Source: Halorubellus sp034808145
GTDB taxonomy: Archaea; Halobacteriota; Halobacteria; Halobacteriales; Natrialbaceae
Assembly (NCBI RefSeq): GCF_034808145.1
Contig: NZ_JAXHGM010000007.1
Location: 1-64,000, forward strand
Direction: 5' to 3'
DNA: 64,000 nucleotides
Part shown: positions 1 to 7,962 of the stretch, one piece after another
Layout: each line of letters opens with the position of its first letter
Numbering within the stretch: position 1 is the stretch's first letter
Translations under genes and position numbers: made by a program
Notes under the pieces: generated by a model
Seen by the model: only the letters and a program-made list of their open reading frames with translations
Told to the model about the DNA's origin: nothing
Database searches by the model: none

Positions 1-1
1 T

Positions 2-1252
2 GAGGACGGCGTTTTCTGGCATAGAACACTTCGAAAATGCCGTTCCTCACTTTTCAGTGCTTATCTGAACACCGCCACAGTCTCAGAGAACTATCACTCC
101 CGCATCGACCAAATCTTCCGATTCGTAATCGAGCGAATCAAGCCGTCGGATGAGACTGAAATCACACACGAACAGGCAGATCTGATCGTCAAATGGATTG
201 ACCGAGACGAAATCAGAAAGCAAAATGGAGAGCCGTACGGTGGGTCGAGCAAGCGGAAGTTCGCAGACTGCCTTGCGAAGTACTTCGACTGGCAGCACCG
301 GGAATTCGGTACAGACAAATGGAGCCCGAGAATCCGTTTCTCCGACGGCGAACACGAGAGCGCTGACAAACTCAATTACTAGGAGCGGTACCGGATTCTG
401 AAGGAAGCAGACCAGTATGGATTGCTTCCTTCCTACCACGAGAAAGCTGAGGAAGAGCGTGACAAAATCAATGGCCTCATCGCCCAACGACTCGGGAAAC
501 CGAAGGAAGAGATAACGACGACGGATTGGGAACGGGCAGACATCAGTAGCAAGATTGGGTCGCTCGTCGGTGTCGGACTTGAGACTGGCATCATCCCGAT
601 CGAAGTCGGGCGAGCGCGCACGAACTGGTACAATCCGAAACGCAACGTCCTCAAGATTTCCAAGGAAGACTCCGGAAAGGACCGGCCGACGACCGAGCTC
701 CCGCTCACTGAGGAGACCGGGGAGCGGCTGAGTAAATGGATTCAAGAGCGACGACATCTGGAGAAGTACGACGGAACGGACCGGCTCTGGCTCAACCGCG
801 AAGGAAACCCGTACGATTCCAAAAACCTCTGTTACCTTGTTCGTCGATTGTGCGAGGAGGCAGGTATCCCCCACGAGAACCGGAAAATCGTGTGGTACAG
901 TCTCCGTCACAACCTCGGACAATCGATTGAAGAGACCGAAGACATCTCGCAGGCAAGCGACCAACTCCGTCACGACAGCATCCAGACGACGAAAGAAACA
1001 TACGGCGAATCGACCATCGAGAGTCGTCGGCACACCCTCGAACAGATCAATCAGGTCGCCGAACGTACCGTGGAAGACCCGGATTTCAATCCCTACGCGG
1101 GTTCAGACCAGGGAAGTTCGCAGCAACCCAAGGAAGAATCAGCGAGGTCAGGGCCGACGGGATACACGCAGAAACACATCAACGTTCACATCGAAGACAC
1201 ACAAGATGAGCGAGTCGATCTCGCACAGAAAATACTCTCGGACGATATATAG
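2..1252 (+). pseudogene. Tyrosine recombinase (integrase), interrupted by an in-frame amber codon
   Basis: One reading frame encodes an integrase related to the intact one at 4148-5275, but a TAG at 380-382 splits it. The upstream part (2-379) matches the SAM-like DNA-binding region, for example NYHSRIDQIFRFV against the intact RSHRMDQFYRWVW. The downstream part resumes at once with ERYRILKEA, aligned to ERGLIREAA. The catalytic domain keeps WYSLRH, LRHDS and a final TYGES tyrosine region. Its N-terminus lies beyond the left edge. Translation could restart at TTG 422, giving 276 aa without the N-terminal domain. I infer a single nonsense mutation in a gene no longer under selection. Suppression or a sequencing error cannot be excluded. 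Confidence 0.8.
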
Positions 1253-1549
1253 TCACGGTTCGGTTTTTGCGGCCAATGGGGGACGAAAAGGTTCTACAAT
1301 TCCCCGAGATGACTGTCTTCAGGGCTATTTGGCTTCTCGCGTTAAATACTACCACAGGCGTACCATCTGTCATGTCTCTACTGGATGTCAGGCTTCGAGA
1401 CTAATTGTACGAGAGACGTCGAAAGGGTTCCGCCGGTTGTTCAGTATACTTTGGTCTCATTGACACGGAACTCAGACGATTCAATCCTTCCCGTCGTTCC
1501 CCAAGGTATCGACCGTAAGAACGGTATGAGTTGGCTCGAACCGTCTCGT
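1253..1549. other. Intergenic stretch with candidate promoters for the Nudix gene
   Basis: About 300 relatively AT-rich bases separate the integrase pseudogene from the Nudix gene. I see TATA-like sequences at about 1339-1348 (GTTAAATACT) and 1443-1452 (AGTATACTTT), either of which could drive the Nudix gene. The frame is open upstream of the Nudix start, but the extra residues do not look like part of the fold. No RNA gene or clear repeat is visible. Confidence 0.4.
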
Positions 1550-2011
1550 ATGTCTGACAAGCCGGTTCCGCAGGCTGAGTGGGAATCAATCGTCTCGCAC
1601 GTGCCACTCGTCTCTGTGGACTTGGTCGTTGAACATCCAGATGGGGTGTTGCTTGGAAAGCGCACAAACGAACCTGCGAAGGGAGAATGGTTCGTGCCTG
1701 GTGGAACAGTCCAGAAACACGAGTCACTCACGGAGGCCGTCCACCGAGTCGCAAAGGATGAACTGGGCTTGGCCGTCTCGATTCAAGAACAGCTCGGCGT
1801 CTACGAACATTTCTACGATGTCGCTCACGTCGACGACGCCGACGGTAAACATTACGTCCCGATCGGGTACCACGTCACCACCGAAGGTGATTCGGTAGAC
1901 ATCGACAGCCAACACGATTCACTCCGCACTTTCTCGCCCCCGTTTGAGGGTCTCGACCTGCACCCCTATGTGAGAGCGTACCTACTGGATGCGGGTTTCG
2001 ATATCGAGTAA
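1550..2011 (+). CDS. Nudix hydrolase of the GDP-mannose mannosyl hydrolase type
   Basis: The 153-aa product has the Nudix segment GEWFVPGGTVQKHESL followed by HRVAKDELGL. The Nudix signature normally has Arg-Glu here, and this protein has Arg-Val. GDP-mannose mannosyl hydrolases (NudD/Gmm) also depart from the consensus at that point, and the LGKRTNEPAKGEWFVPGG segment closely resembles that family. The expected reaction is hydrolysis of GDP-mannose or GDP-glucose to GDP and free sugar in the cytoplasm. I chose ATG 1550 (MSDKPVPQ) because the longer upstream frame adds 55 residues of low plausibility. ATG 1526 is also possible. The gene sits alone among mobile-element remnants, so horizontal acquisition is likely. 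Confidence 0.8.
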   Translation: MSDKPVPQAEWESIVSHVPLVSVDLVVEHPDGVLLGKRTNEPAKGEWFVPGGTVQKHESLTEAVHRVAKDELGLAVSIQEQLGVYEHFYDVAHVDDADGKHYVPIGYHVTTEGDSVDIDSQHDSLRTFSPPFEGLDLHPYVRAYLLDAGFDIE

Positions 2012-2169
2012 CACGTTCCCTCCCTGAGACCATCCTAAGTGTCGTAGCAGGCTGTGTTCCCTGACCGACCGTGTTAGAGGTCAAGCCTACGTTTTCACTC
2101 TACGAAGGTGGGGATGACGTCGAGACCAGGAAGATATTGGTCATTATCGAAGTAATCATGATCTGGAGT

Positions 2170-2597
2170 ATGACTATTTCCTATCGGACGGAGGCACTCG
2201 ACGGCCTCGTAGCGACTCACGAGTTGCCGGCATTACCTCGGTGAGAAGTTCGCCACCGAACGACCCGTTGTCGCCATCGACGAATTCCCCTACCTGGTCG
2301 AGAAAAACGACGCTCTCAGGGTCTCCCTGCAGGGATTCGTCGATAAACAACTCCAAGGGCCAGAATCGATGCTCGTCTGTGTGGGTCGAGCGTGAACACG
2401 GTGGAATCCGAAGGGCTCGGCCACGAGAGCCAGTTGTACGGTCGCCGGGATGGGGAGAGATCGCTCTCCAGTCGTTTGCCTTCCGGTCGGCCCCCGACGT
2501 CATCAATTACGACCTCAAAGGGCCAATCCGGTCGTATGCCGTCTCCGGTAGGACGCCGATGTCTCGCACTCTGTGGATCTTCCCCTCTGGAGGCTAG
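2170..2597 (+). pseudogene. Decayed copy of an archaeal ATPase_2/DUF234-type ATPase
   Basis: Fragments of the neighbouring intact ATPase (2684-4069) appear in order but in shifting frames. ATG 2170 opens MTISYRTEALDGL, like the intact FVNRTEELSRL, and stops at 2242. A second frame gives YLGEKFATERPVVAIDEFPYLVE, matching the Walker B block, and stops at 2393. A third gives GHESQLYGR, matching NSPLYGR. A fourth gives ALQSFAFRSAPDVI and SYAVSG, matching the FDAAMEFF and GVFGG regions. The Walker A segment and the whole C-terminal domain are missing. The gene has therefore suffered an internal deletion, several frameshifts and a 3' truncation. Confidence 0.75.
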
Positions 2598-2621
2598 CAA
2601 AGACCGATTATAATACTTTGA

Positions 2622-2666
2622 AGTATCGTACTCTGGAGTATGATTATCGGAAGTATCATTATCGGT
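2622..2666 (+). repeat. Three tandem 15-bp imperfect repeats ahead of the ATPase gene
   Basis: Three consecutive 15-bp units, AGTATCGTACTCTGG, AGTATGATTATCGGA and AGTATCATTATCGGT, run from 2622 to 2666 and end 17 bp before the ATPase start codon. A related string, CTGGAGTATGACTATT, overlaps the start of the decayed ATPase copy at 2163-2178. This suggests the element travels with the gene family. An operator or promoter role is inference. Confidence 0.6.
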
Positions 2667-2683
2667 GCTGTGGTAGGGTTGGT

Positions 2684-4069
2684 ATGGTCGAGTTCGTGAA
2701 TCGGACGGAGGAACTCTCGCGACTCAGGGATCTGTACGAGTCGGAGAGCGCCGAACTTGCAGTGATTTATGGTCGTCGACGACTCGGAAAGACGGCCCTC
2801 GTCCGGGAGTCCTTGGCAAGAGACGAAGAGCCAATGATCTACCAGGCGAGACAGAAAACGAGCGCGCTCCAACTCAAGCAATTCATCGACGCAGCCGCGG
2901 AATCCTACCCGGGCGTGACCCGTATCCGGGAAGACTGGGAAGAGATCCTCAGATATCTAGCCGAACAGGACGCGATTATCGTCCTCGACGAGTTCCCGTA
3001 TCTCGTCGAACAGGAGGAGAGTCTCCCGTCGGTGTTACAGGCGATGTTCGATCACGAACTCGACGATTCAGCTGCGACGTTCGTTCTCGTCGGCTCGTCG
3101 ATCAGCATGATGGAAGAAGCCGCCCTCCTCGGCAATAGTCCACTATACGGTCGATCCTCGCTCAAACTCGACATCCGACAACTCCCGTTCGACGCCGCGA
3201 TGGAGTTCTTCGACGAGACGTATACTGCAGACGAGCAGGTCCTCACATGGGGCGTTTTCGGTGGCGTGCCGTACTATCTCGAAGAGGTCTCACCCGACGC
3301 GACGCTCGCGGAGAACGTCCAACAGACGATTCTCTCCCGGCACGGGACCCTCCATGACGAACCGGATTACGTACTCCGGATGGAACTGACCGAACCAACA
3401 CGGTACTTTTCGATTTTGGAGGCCATCGCCGGTGGGAGCACCAGTCGGAACGAGATTGCGGGGACGACTGGCATCGATTACAACCAGCTCTCGAAATACC
3501 TCAGCCGACTCTCTCGGCTACGGCTCGTCGACCAGCACGTCCCGATTACCGAGCGGAAGGAGCGGAGCAAACGCAGCCGGTACCGGATCCGAGATCCGTT
3601 CTTCCGCTTTTGGTTCCACTTCGTCTACGGAACCGGCGAACAGTACGACGAACTCGGGACCGAGGCGTTCGAGGCCCTTATCGAACCGGAGATCCCCGAT
3701 TTCGTCAGTCGTTCCTTCGAGGAGTTGTGCTGTTCGGCGCTTCGGTCCCTGTATCCGACGTATACGATCACGCAAACCGGGCAATGGTGGTACGGTGAAC
3801 ACGAGGTTGACGTCGTTGGCCTCACGGCGGGAGACACCCTCGTCGTCGGCGAGTGCAAATTCCAGCAGTCGCCCCTCGGATACGACGCACTCTCGAAACT
3901 CCAAGATCACGTCGAGGAACTCCGGTGGACACCGGAAGACGGCAGTAGCCGCGCCGAGCAGTACGCGCTGTTCTCACGGAACGGGTTCAAACAGTCCGTC
4001 GAAGAGGAAGCCGCAGACCGAGACGATCTTCGGCTCTTCACCGTCGCTGACGTCGTCGACTCGTATTGA
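2684..4069 (+). CDS. Archaeal ATPase (ATPase_2 domain) with C-terminal DUF234/nuclease-like domain
   Basis: The 461-aa protein starts with a P-loop domain: Walker A GRRRLGKT at about residues 30-37 and Walker B IIVLDEFPYL at about 98-107. A winged-helix-like middle follows (NEIAGTTGIDYNQLSKYLSRL). The C-terminal region carries EVDVVG and, about 15 residues later, VGECKF, which resembles a PD-(D/E)XK nuclease core. This is the layout of the archaeal ATPase_2/DUF234 family, which is abundant, often multicopy, and of unknown function. ATG 2684 (MVEFVNRTEEL) was chosen because the longer frame begins inside the 15-bp repeats. A decayed paralogue lies just upstream and an integrase downstream on the other strand, consistent with carriage by a mobile element. 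Confidence 0.85.
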   Translation: MVEFVNRTEELSRLRDLYESESAELAVIYGRRRLGKTALVRESLARDEEPMIYQARQKTSALQLKQFIDAAAESYPGVTRIREDWEEILRYLAEQDAIIVLDEFPYLVEQEESLPSVLQAMFDHELDDSAATFVLVGSSISMMEEAALLGNSPLYGRSSLKLDIRQLPFDAAMEFFDETYTADEQVLTWGVFGGVPYYLEEVSPDATLAENVQQTILSRHGTLHDEPDYVLRMELTEPTRYFSILEAIAGGSTSRNEIAGTTGIDYNQLSKYLSRLSRLRLVDQHVPITERKERSKRSRYRIRDPFFRFWFHFVYGTGEQYDELGTEAFEALIEPEIPDFVSRSFEELCCSALRSLYPTYTITQTGQWWYGEHEVDVVGLTAGDTLVVGECKFQQSPLGYDALSKLQDHVEELRWTPEDGSSRAEQYALFSRNGFKQSVEEEAADRDDLRLFTVADVVDSY

Positions 4070-4147
4070 GAACTCCCGGCATCGACGATTGTCGGTGCTA
4101 TCCGGCGGCGAGGCTGGTGGCTGCGGAGGAGTCTTCGCCTGCCGAGG

Positions 4148-5275
4148 TCACCCCATCCGATCGAGAGCTCGTTGACGATCCTCCACTGGTGTCTGGTCAT
4201 ATTTCATGGTGGTTTCAGGGCTCTTGTGTCGGAGTTGGGCCTGTGCTGCAGCGAGGTCCTCTTCTCTGGTCATGTACGTGCCGGTCGAGTGCCGGATGGA
4301 GTACCAGCTCATCTGGCGGTTCTCGTAGTCGATGCCGGCCTCGTCGCAGAGGCGACGGAGGACGTTCCGCAGCGATGACGACCCGTACGTGTTGCCGAAG
4401 CGGGTCAGCCAGAGTTTGTCGGTGTCGTCGTACTTCGGGTCGGTCTCGCGTTGGTCCATCCAGCGGCCGAGCGTCTCGGCCGTGCGGTCCTGGAGACCGA
4501 CGATCCAGTGGCCGGTGTTCTTTGAGGAATCCTCTTTGGGGATGCGGAGGACGGCGTTCTCGACGTCGACCCAACTGGTGACGGCGCGTTCGACCTCGAT
4601 GGGCCGGAGTGCGGCGTCGAGGCTGACCGAGACGATGCTGGGGACCTTCCAACCGTTCGCTCGGTCCCAATCCTCGGCCGTCACCGCCTCTTTGGGTTTC
4701 TCGAAGCGCTGGGCGAGGTAGGCCTTCCACCGGTCGCGCTCCTCAGCGCTGAGGCCGCTGTAGGCCGGGACGCTCCCGTATTCGAGCGCCGCCTCCCGGA
4801 TGAGGCCGCGCTCCTCGCGCGTGAGGTAGTCCCGTGGCGCGGTCGTTTTGTGGCCAGTGGAGAAGGAGAGTTCGGGGTCCCACTCGTCGAGTCCGTGCTC
4901 GTGCTGGCGCCACTTGTACAGCATCTGGAGGGCCTTCTGGCAGTTGTCCTTGTGGACGTTGCTCTTGTCCTGTCTGGCGAGATGTTCGAGGTACGCGTCC
5001 GCGTGATCGTGGGTGACGTTCGCCGTGTAGCCGTTCTCCTCGTTCCAGACCCACCGATAGAACTGGTCCATCCGGTGACTCCGGTTCTTGACCGTGCTGT
5101 GCGCGTAGCCGTCCGCTTGCTTCGGCTCCTTCCCGAAGACGAGCAGCCAGTCGAGGCACTGCTCGCGCTGGCTCCGGTAGTCGATCTGCTGGCGTTCGTT
5201 GAGGACCTCGGCGGACGGTTCGGTGACGACCGAGATGTCCGCGAGAGGGTTCGTTGCCTCGTCGGCGTCCTTCAT
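4148..5275 (-). CDS. Site-specific tyrosine recombinase (phage-type integrase)
   Basis: This 375-aa integrase has an N-terminal SAM-like core-binding domain at about residues 20-130. In the catalytic domain PIEVERA carries the first arginine, WYSIRH the second-arginine box and LRHKSPETT the late histidine, and MKYDQTP near the end holds the likely tyrosine nucleophile. Such enzymes integrate or excise elements at tRNA genes by strand exchange. ATG 5275 is preferred over the longer frame because GGAGGT lies just upstream as a ribosome binding site. A TATA-like sequence near 5372-5381 could be its promoter. The gene lies about 220 bp beyond the 3' end of tRNA-Glu, the usual place for an element's integrase. 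Confidence 0.9.
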   Translation of the reverse strand: MKDADEATNPLADISVVTEPSAEVLNERQQIDYRSQREQCLDWLLVFGKEPKQADGYAHSTVKNRSHRMDQFYRWVWNEENGYTANVTHDHADAYLEHLARQDKSNVHKDNCQKALQMLYKWRQHEHGLDEWDPELSFSTGHKTTAPRDYLTREERGLIREAALEYGSVPAYSGLSAEERDRWKAYLAQRFEKPKEAVTAEDWDRANGWKVPSIVSVSLDAALRPIEVERAVTSWVDVENAVLRIPKEDSSKNTGHWIVGLQDRTAETLGRWMDQRETDPKYDDTDKLWLTRFGNTYGSSSLRNVLRRLCDEAGIDYENRQMSWYSIRHSTGTYMTREEDLAAAQAQLRHKSPETTMKYDQTPVEDRQRALDRMG

Positions 5276-5324
5276 TGCCGGACCTCCTGCTGGGAACCCT
5301 GTTGCTTGCCCACCCGTTTCACCC

Positions 5325-5405
5325 AATCGCAAGAGGGCGCGGGTTTGAGCCTATCTAACGTCCTTGCCCTCGAAATATAGCGAATCGCACGAGGGCGAGG
5401 GGTTT
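5325..5405. repeat. Pair of direct repeats upstream of the integrase, candidate recombinase or regulator sites
   Basis: Two near-identical strings, AATCGCAAGAGGGCG at 5325 and AATCGCACGAGGGCG at 5383, each continue into a G-run and TTT and are spaced 58 bp apart. An inverted related core (TTGCCCTCG) lies between them near 5364. They flank the TATA-like sequence of the integrase gene. Arm-type integrase sites or an operator would both fit; neither is shown. Confidence 0.45.
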
Positions 5406-5496
5406 CGGCGGTCAAAACTATCGGATTGCCCGTGAACATGGTTTGATTTCGTCGTTGGTCACGGACGAAAACTGCCGGACGGGAAGGAGGTAGGAG

Positions 5497-5571
5497 TGCT
5501 CCGTCAGGGATTCGAACCCTGGTCCTTGCCGTGAGAGGGCAAGATGATTGGCCGGACTACACCAACGGAGC
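5497..5571 (-). tRNA. tRNA-Glu (anticodon CTC)
   Basis: Read on the minus strand, the sequence forms a complete 75-nt cloverleaf without encoded CCA. The acceptor stem is GCTCCGT paired with ACGGAGC, with discriminator A. The anticodon stem TTGCC/GGCAA encloses loop CTCTCAC, giving anticodon CTC for glutamate. The T arm contains the loop TTCGAAT between AGGG and CCCT. No intron is present. The 3' end points toward the integrase at 4148-5275, so this gene is a plausible attachment site. I found no second copy of its 3' end within the window to the left. Confidence 0.95.
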
Positions 5572-5641
5572 GGTGTGTGCACTCATTGGTAGTGGGTGGG
5601 TACGTTTAACGGTTCTGTTTCGGCGCTGCCGTGTGTGGGTT

Positions 5642-6892
5642 TCACGTGTCTTGGTCTGGGTCGTCGAAGGGTGAGCCGGCGACGTCGGGTTCGTGGCCGT
5701 CGAGGCTGACGATGTTCTCGCGGCCGACGCGGAGTTTGGATATCTGGTCGTCGTCTTCCATGTCGGAGAGGAGCATGCTGACCTTGGATTTGCTCCAGCC
5801 GGTCTCGTCGACGATGTTGACCTGGCGCATGCGGCCGCCGTGGTCTTCGAGGAGGGAGATGACGCGGTCTTCGTCGGTGAGGAGTTCTTCGTCGGTGACG
5901 GCTGGTTCGGGTGGGGCGGAGCTCGCGTCGTTGGTGCTGGTCTCGCTCTCGGTGGCGGCCGCGCTTCCGGCGTCTGGCTGAACGGTTTCAGTCGGGCCGT
6001 CGCTCCCGGTGTCGTCGTCGGTGGTGACGAGGTCGCCGCCGTATTCGCGGTAGGCGAAGGCGGCAACGAGGACGGCGACGAGGGCGAGTGCGATCATGGG
6101 GAGCATCCCGAGGCCGTCGCCGCCGGCGTCCCCGGGGTTCGTGGTCCCGGCGTCACTCCCGTCTCCGTTACCGTCATCGCCGCTGCCTCCTCCGGCGGTG
6201 GTCGTCGTGGTGGGGGCGTTGGCTGGTTCGAAGGTGGCGCGTGGGCGTTCGTCGCTGAAGTCGCGTTCGCCCTGCCAGGTGACGGAGTCGCTTCCGGCGA
6301 GGGTGTCGCCGGAGGGGGAGCCGTCGGGGTCGACGCTCGCGAACCGGAGGCCGTCGCCGTGCGCGAAGACGAGTGCTTGTTTGGGGCCGAGGTAGATGCC
6401 GCCGTCGAAGACGTCGCCGACGACGACGCGGCCGTCGTCGCGGACGACGCCGAACGCTTGCCATTGGAAGGAGAGTTCGAGGATGCCGATGGTGTTGAAC
6501 CGTTCCTCGACGCGGGCGTTCCGCCGGAAGTCCGACGCTTGCATGTCGCGGCCGGTGGCGTTCCGGCCAGCGGCGGTGAGCGCGTCCGCGCGCGACTGGA
6601 AGTCGCTGTAGAGCTCGGTGCTCTGGTTCTCGAAGCGGTCGGCGTAGGTCTCGAACTGGTCGCGTTCGGTGTCGTTGGTCAGGCGGCGTTCGTACCTGAT
6701 GGTGAACGTCGCGCTCCCGTTCTCGTGGGTCGTGACGAGGAACGTCGTGCTATCGAACGACTGTGCGGTCGACGGTTCGGTCGCGTTGACCTGTGCTGCC
6801 GCTGGCTGTTGGGTCGGGTCGACGACGATGGACCCGGCGACTGCGAGGCATAGCACGAGCACGGCGACGACGAGACGACTCACCCGACGCAT
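5642..6892 (-). CDS. Secreted-sensor membrane protein with C-terminal winged-helix domain (DUF7345/DUF7343-like)
   Basis: The 416-aa protein has an N-terminal signal peptide (RLVVAVLVLCLAVAGSIVV), then an extracellular region of about 190 residues with an NGSATFTIRYERRL motif and a segment beginning ELSFQWQAFG. A Thr/Gly/Asp-rich linker leads to one transmembrane helix (MLPMIALALVAVLVAAFAY, about residues 265-283) and an acidic cytoplasmic linker. A winged helix follows (DRVISLLEDHGGRMRQVNIVDETGWSKSK, split by function, about 345-375). This matches the haloarchaeal family I recall as DUF7345 plus DUF7343, thought to be one-component membrane transcription regulators. The ligand is unknown. 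It is transcribed away from the winged-helix gene at 7336. Confidence 0.8.
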   Translation of the reverse strand: MRRVSRLVVAVLVLCLAVAGSIVVDPTQQPAAAQVNATEPSTAQSFDSTTFLVTTHENGSATFTIRYERRLTNDTERDQFETYADRFENQSTELYSDFQSRADALTAAGRNATGRDMQASDFRRNARVEERFNTIGILELSFQWQAFGVVRDDGRVVVGDVFDGGIYLGPKQALVFAHGDGLRFASVDPDGSPSGDTLAGSDSVTWQGERDFSDERPRATFEPANAPTTTTTAGGGSGDDGNGDGSDAGTTNPGDAGGDGLGMLPMIALALVAVLVAAFAYREYGGDLVTTDDDTGSDGPTETVQPDAGSAAATESETSTNDASSAPPEPAVTDEELLTDEDRVISLLEDHGGRMRQVNIVDETGWSKSKVSMLLSDMEDDDQISKLRVGRENIVSLDGHEPDVAGSPFDDPDQDT

Positions 6893-7335
6893 TCACACTC
6901 GCTTTGGCGGGGCGGTACAAAAGAACCTATCCCTCGCGCCTTCGGTCGTTGCGTTCGGTCGACAGGTTCTGCGGTGGGGCAGGGGAGTCTGCCGTGCGCA
7001 CGGAATTCTACGGTGGTGCACGGCGGAGTGGTGGTGCGTTCGCTGTTGGGGTTCGAGATGGGGTGGGGGAAGGTGCCCGCGCGTCTGGGGATGGGCGGGC
7101 GTTGGGGGTGGGTGGGGGTCCGTCGTAGATGGCAACGGACGTGGGTCGCTTGCAGGAGTGCGAGGCAGGTTACGGTTCCACGCACAGTGGCGTTCGTCCT
7201 CGCATCCTACTCCACCCTTGTTCCTGGACCCACATAAAATCACCGATGGATATTTACAAAGGCGATATGCTCGGTAGATTGCCATTAGATAGAAATAAAG
7301 GGAGTGGCATAGTACGTGGTAGGAAGGGACAACCT
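6893..7335. other. 443-bp divergent intergenic region
   Basis: The left two thirds is GT-rich on the plus strand and shows no convincing coding frame. A likely promoter for the leftward membrane regulator lies near 6910-6925 (TTCTTTTGTACC on the minus strand). The right part turns AT-rich, with GGATATTTACAAAGG near 7247-7261 and AGAAATAAAGGG near 7290-7301. The latter is about 35-45 bp before the winged-helix start codon and is the better promoter candidate. No RNA gene or repeat array is seen. Confidence 0.4.
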
Positions 7336-7704
7336 ATGAGACTCAGACGACCAACCGACTTCCTGATCCTCGAAGCACTGCAGGCTCACGGCCGGAACGT
7401 AGCGACGAACCTGGCCGAGCACACCGGCAAGAGCCGTAAGAACATCAACAGCCGTCTCCCCGTCCTCGCGGACTACGGGCTCGTGGACAAGATCGGGCCG
7501 GCGACCCGCTCCGGGCTCTACGAGCTCACGAAGGACGGGAAGGTGGCGCTCATGTACCAGGACAAGTACGACGAGGTCGAGGACTTCGGCGAACTCGTCG
7601 AGGGCCCGCACGCGGCCGACGCGCCGTCTGCCGCGGATGCCGGCGCGGAGGCGGCGATGGTGCGCGGCGAGAACGAGGACGTCGCCGACGACGACGAGAA
7701 GTAA
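7336..7704 (+). CDS. Winged-helix transcriptional regulator, PhiH1-repressor-like
   Basis: The 122-aa protein begins with a compact winged-helix domain (PTDFLILEALQAHGRNVATN, then LAEHTGKSRKNINSRLPVL and the wing DYGLVDKIGPATRSGLYELT). An acidic tail rich in Ala, Glu and Asp follows. The family is widespread in haloarchaea and related to the repressor of halovirus PhiH1; targets are generally unknown. I chose ATG 7336 because the domain begins immediately and an AT-rich promoter lies 35-45 bp upstream. The frame is open farther upstream, but those residues look like non-coding translation. Confidence 0.8.
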   Translation: MRLRRPTDFLILEALQAHGRNVATNLAEHTGKSRKNINSRLPVLADYGLVDKIGPATRSGLYELTKDGKVALMYQDKYDEVEDFGELVEGPHAADAPSAADAGAEAAMVRGENEDVADDDEK

Positions 7705-7962
7705 CTGCTCCTCGCGGCCGACACCGAATCCGGGCGTCAGCTCACCGACAGCGGCCACTTCCTCTCGGTGTTCCATGCACTCGATACACCAGACCTCCGT
7801 CCGTGCATCGATTTCGGCGAGCGCGCGCAGGCCACGTACGCATACCAGCACCTGCAACGCACGTCCTGGTTAGTACTCGTCGACGACTCTCGTCGGGAAT
7901 CGCCGTAGGACCGCCATGCTACCGGGTACTGCGGTCCGGGCGTGGGGCGTCGGCGGTCGGAT

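Noticed and set aside
380..382. Amber codon as pyrrolysine read-through
   Set aside because: Pyrrolysine use is not known in this group and no pyrrolysine genes are visible. A nonsense mutation is simpler.
5642..6892. Long open frames on the strand opposite the membrane regulator
   Set aside because: They are GC-skew shadows rich in Val/Gly/Ala or Arg and lack any motif, whereas the chosen frame has a signal peptide, a helix and a winged helix.
7705..7962. A possible small minus-strand gene with a CIEC pair between the winged-helix gene and thyX
   Set aside because: Only one CxxC pair is present, and the frame runs on through the antisense of the winged-helix gene without a clear start. There is no promoter or second metal pair.
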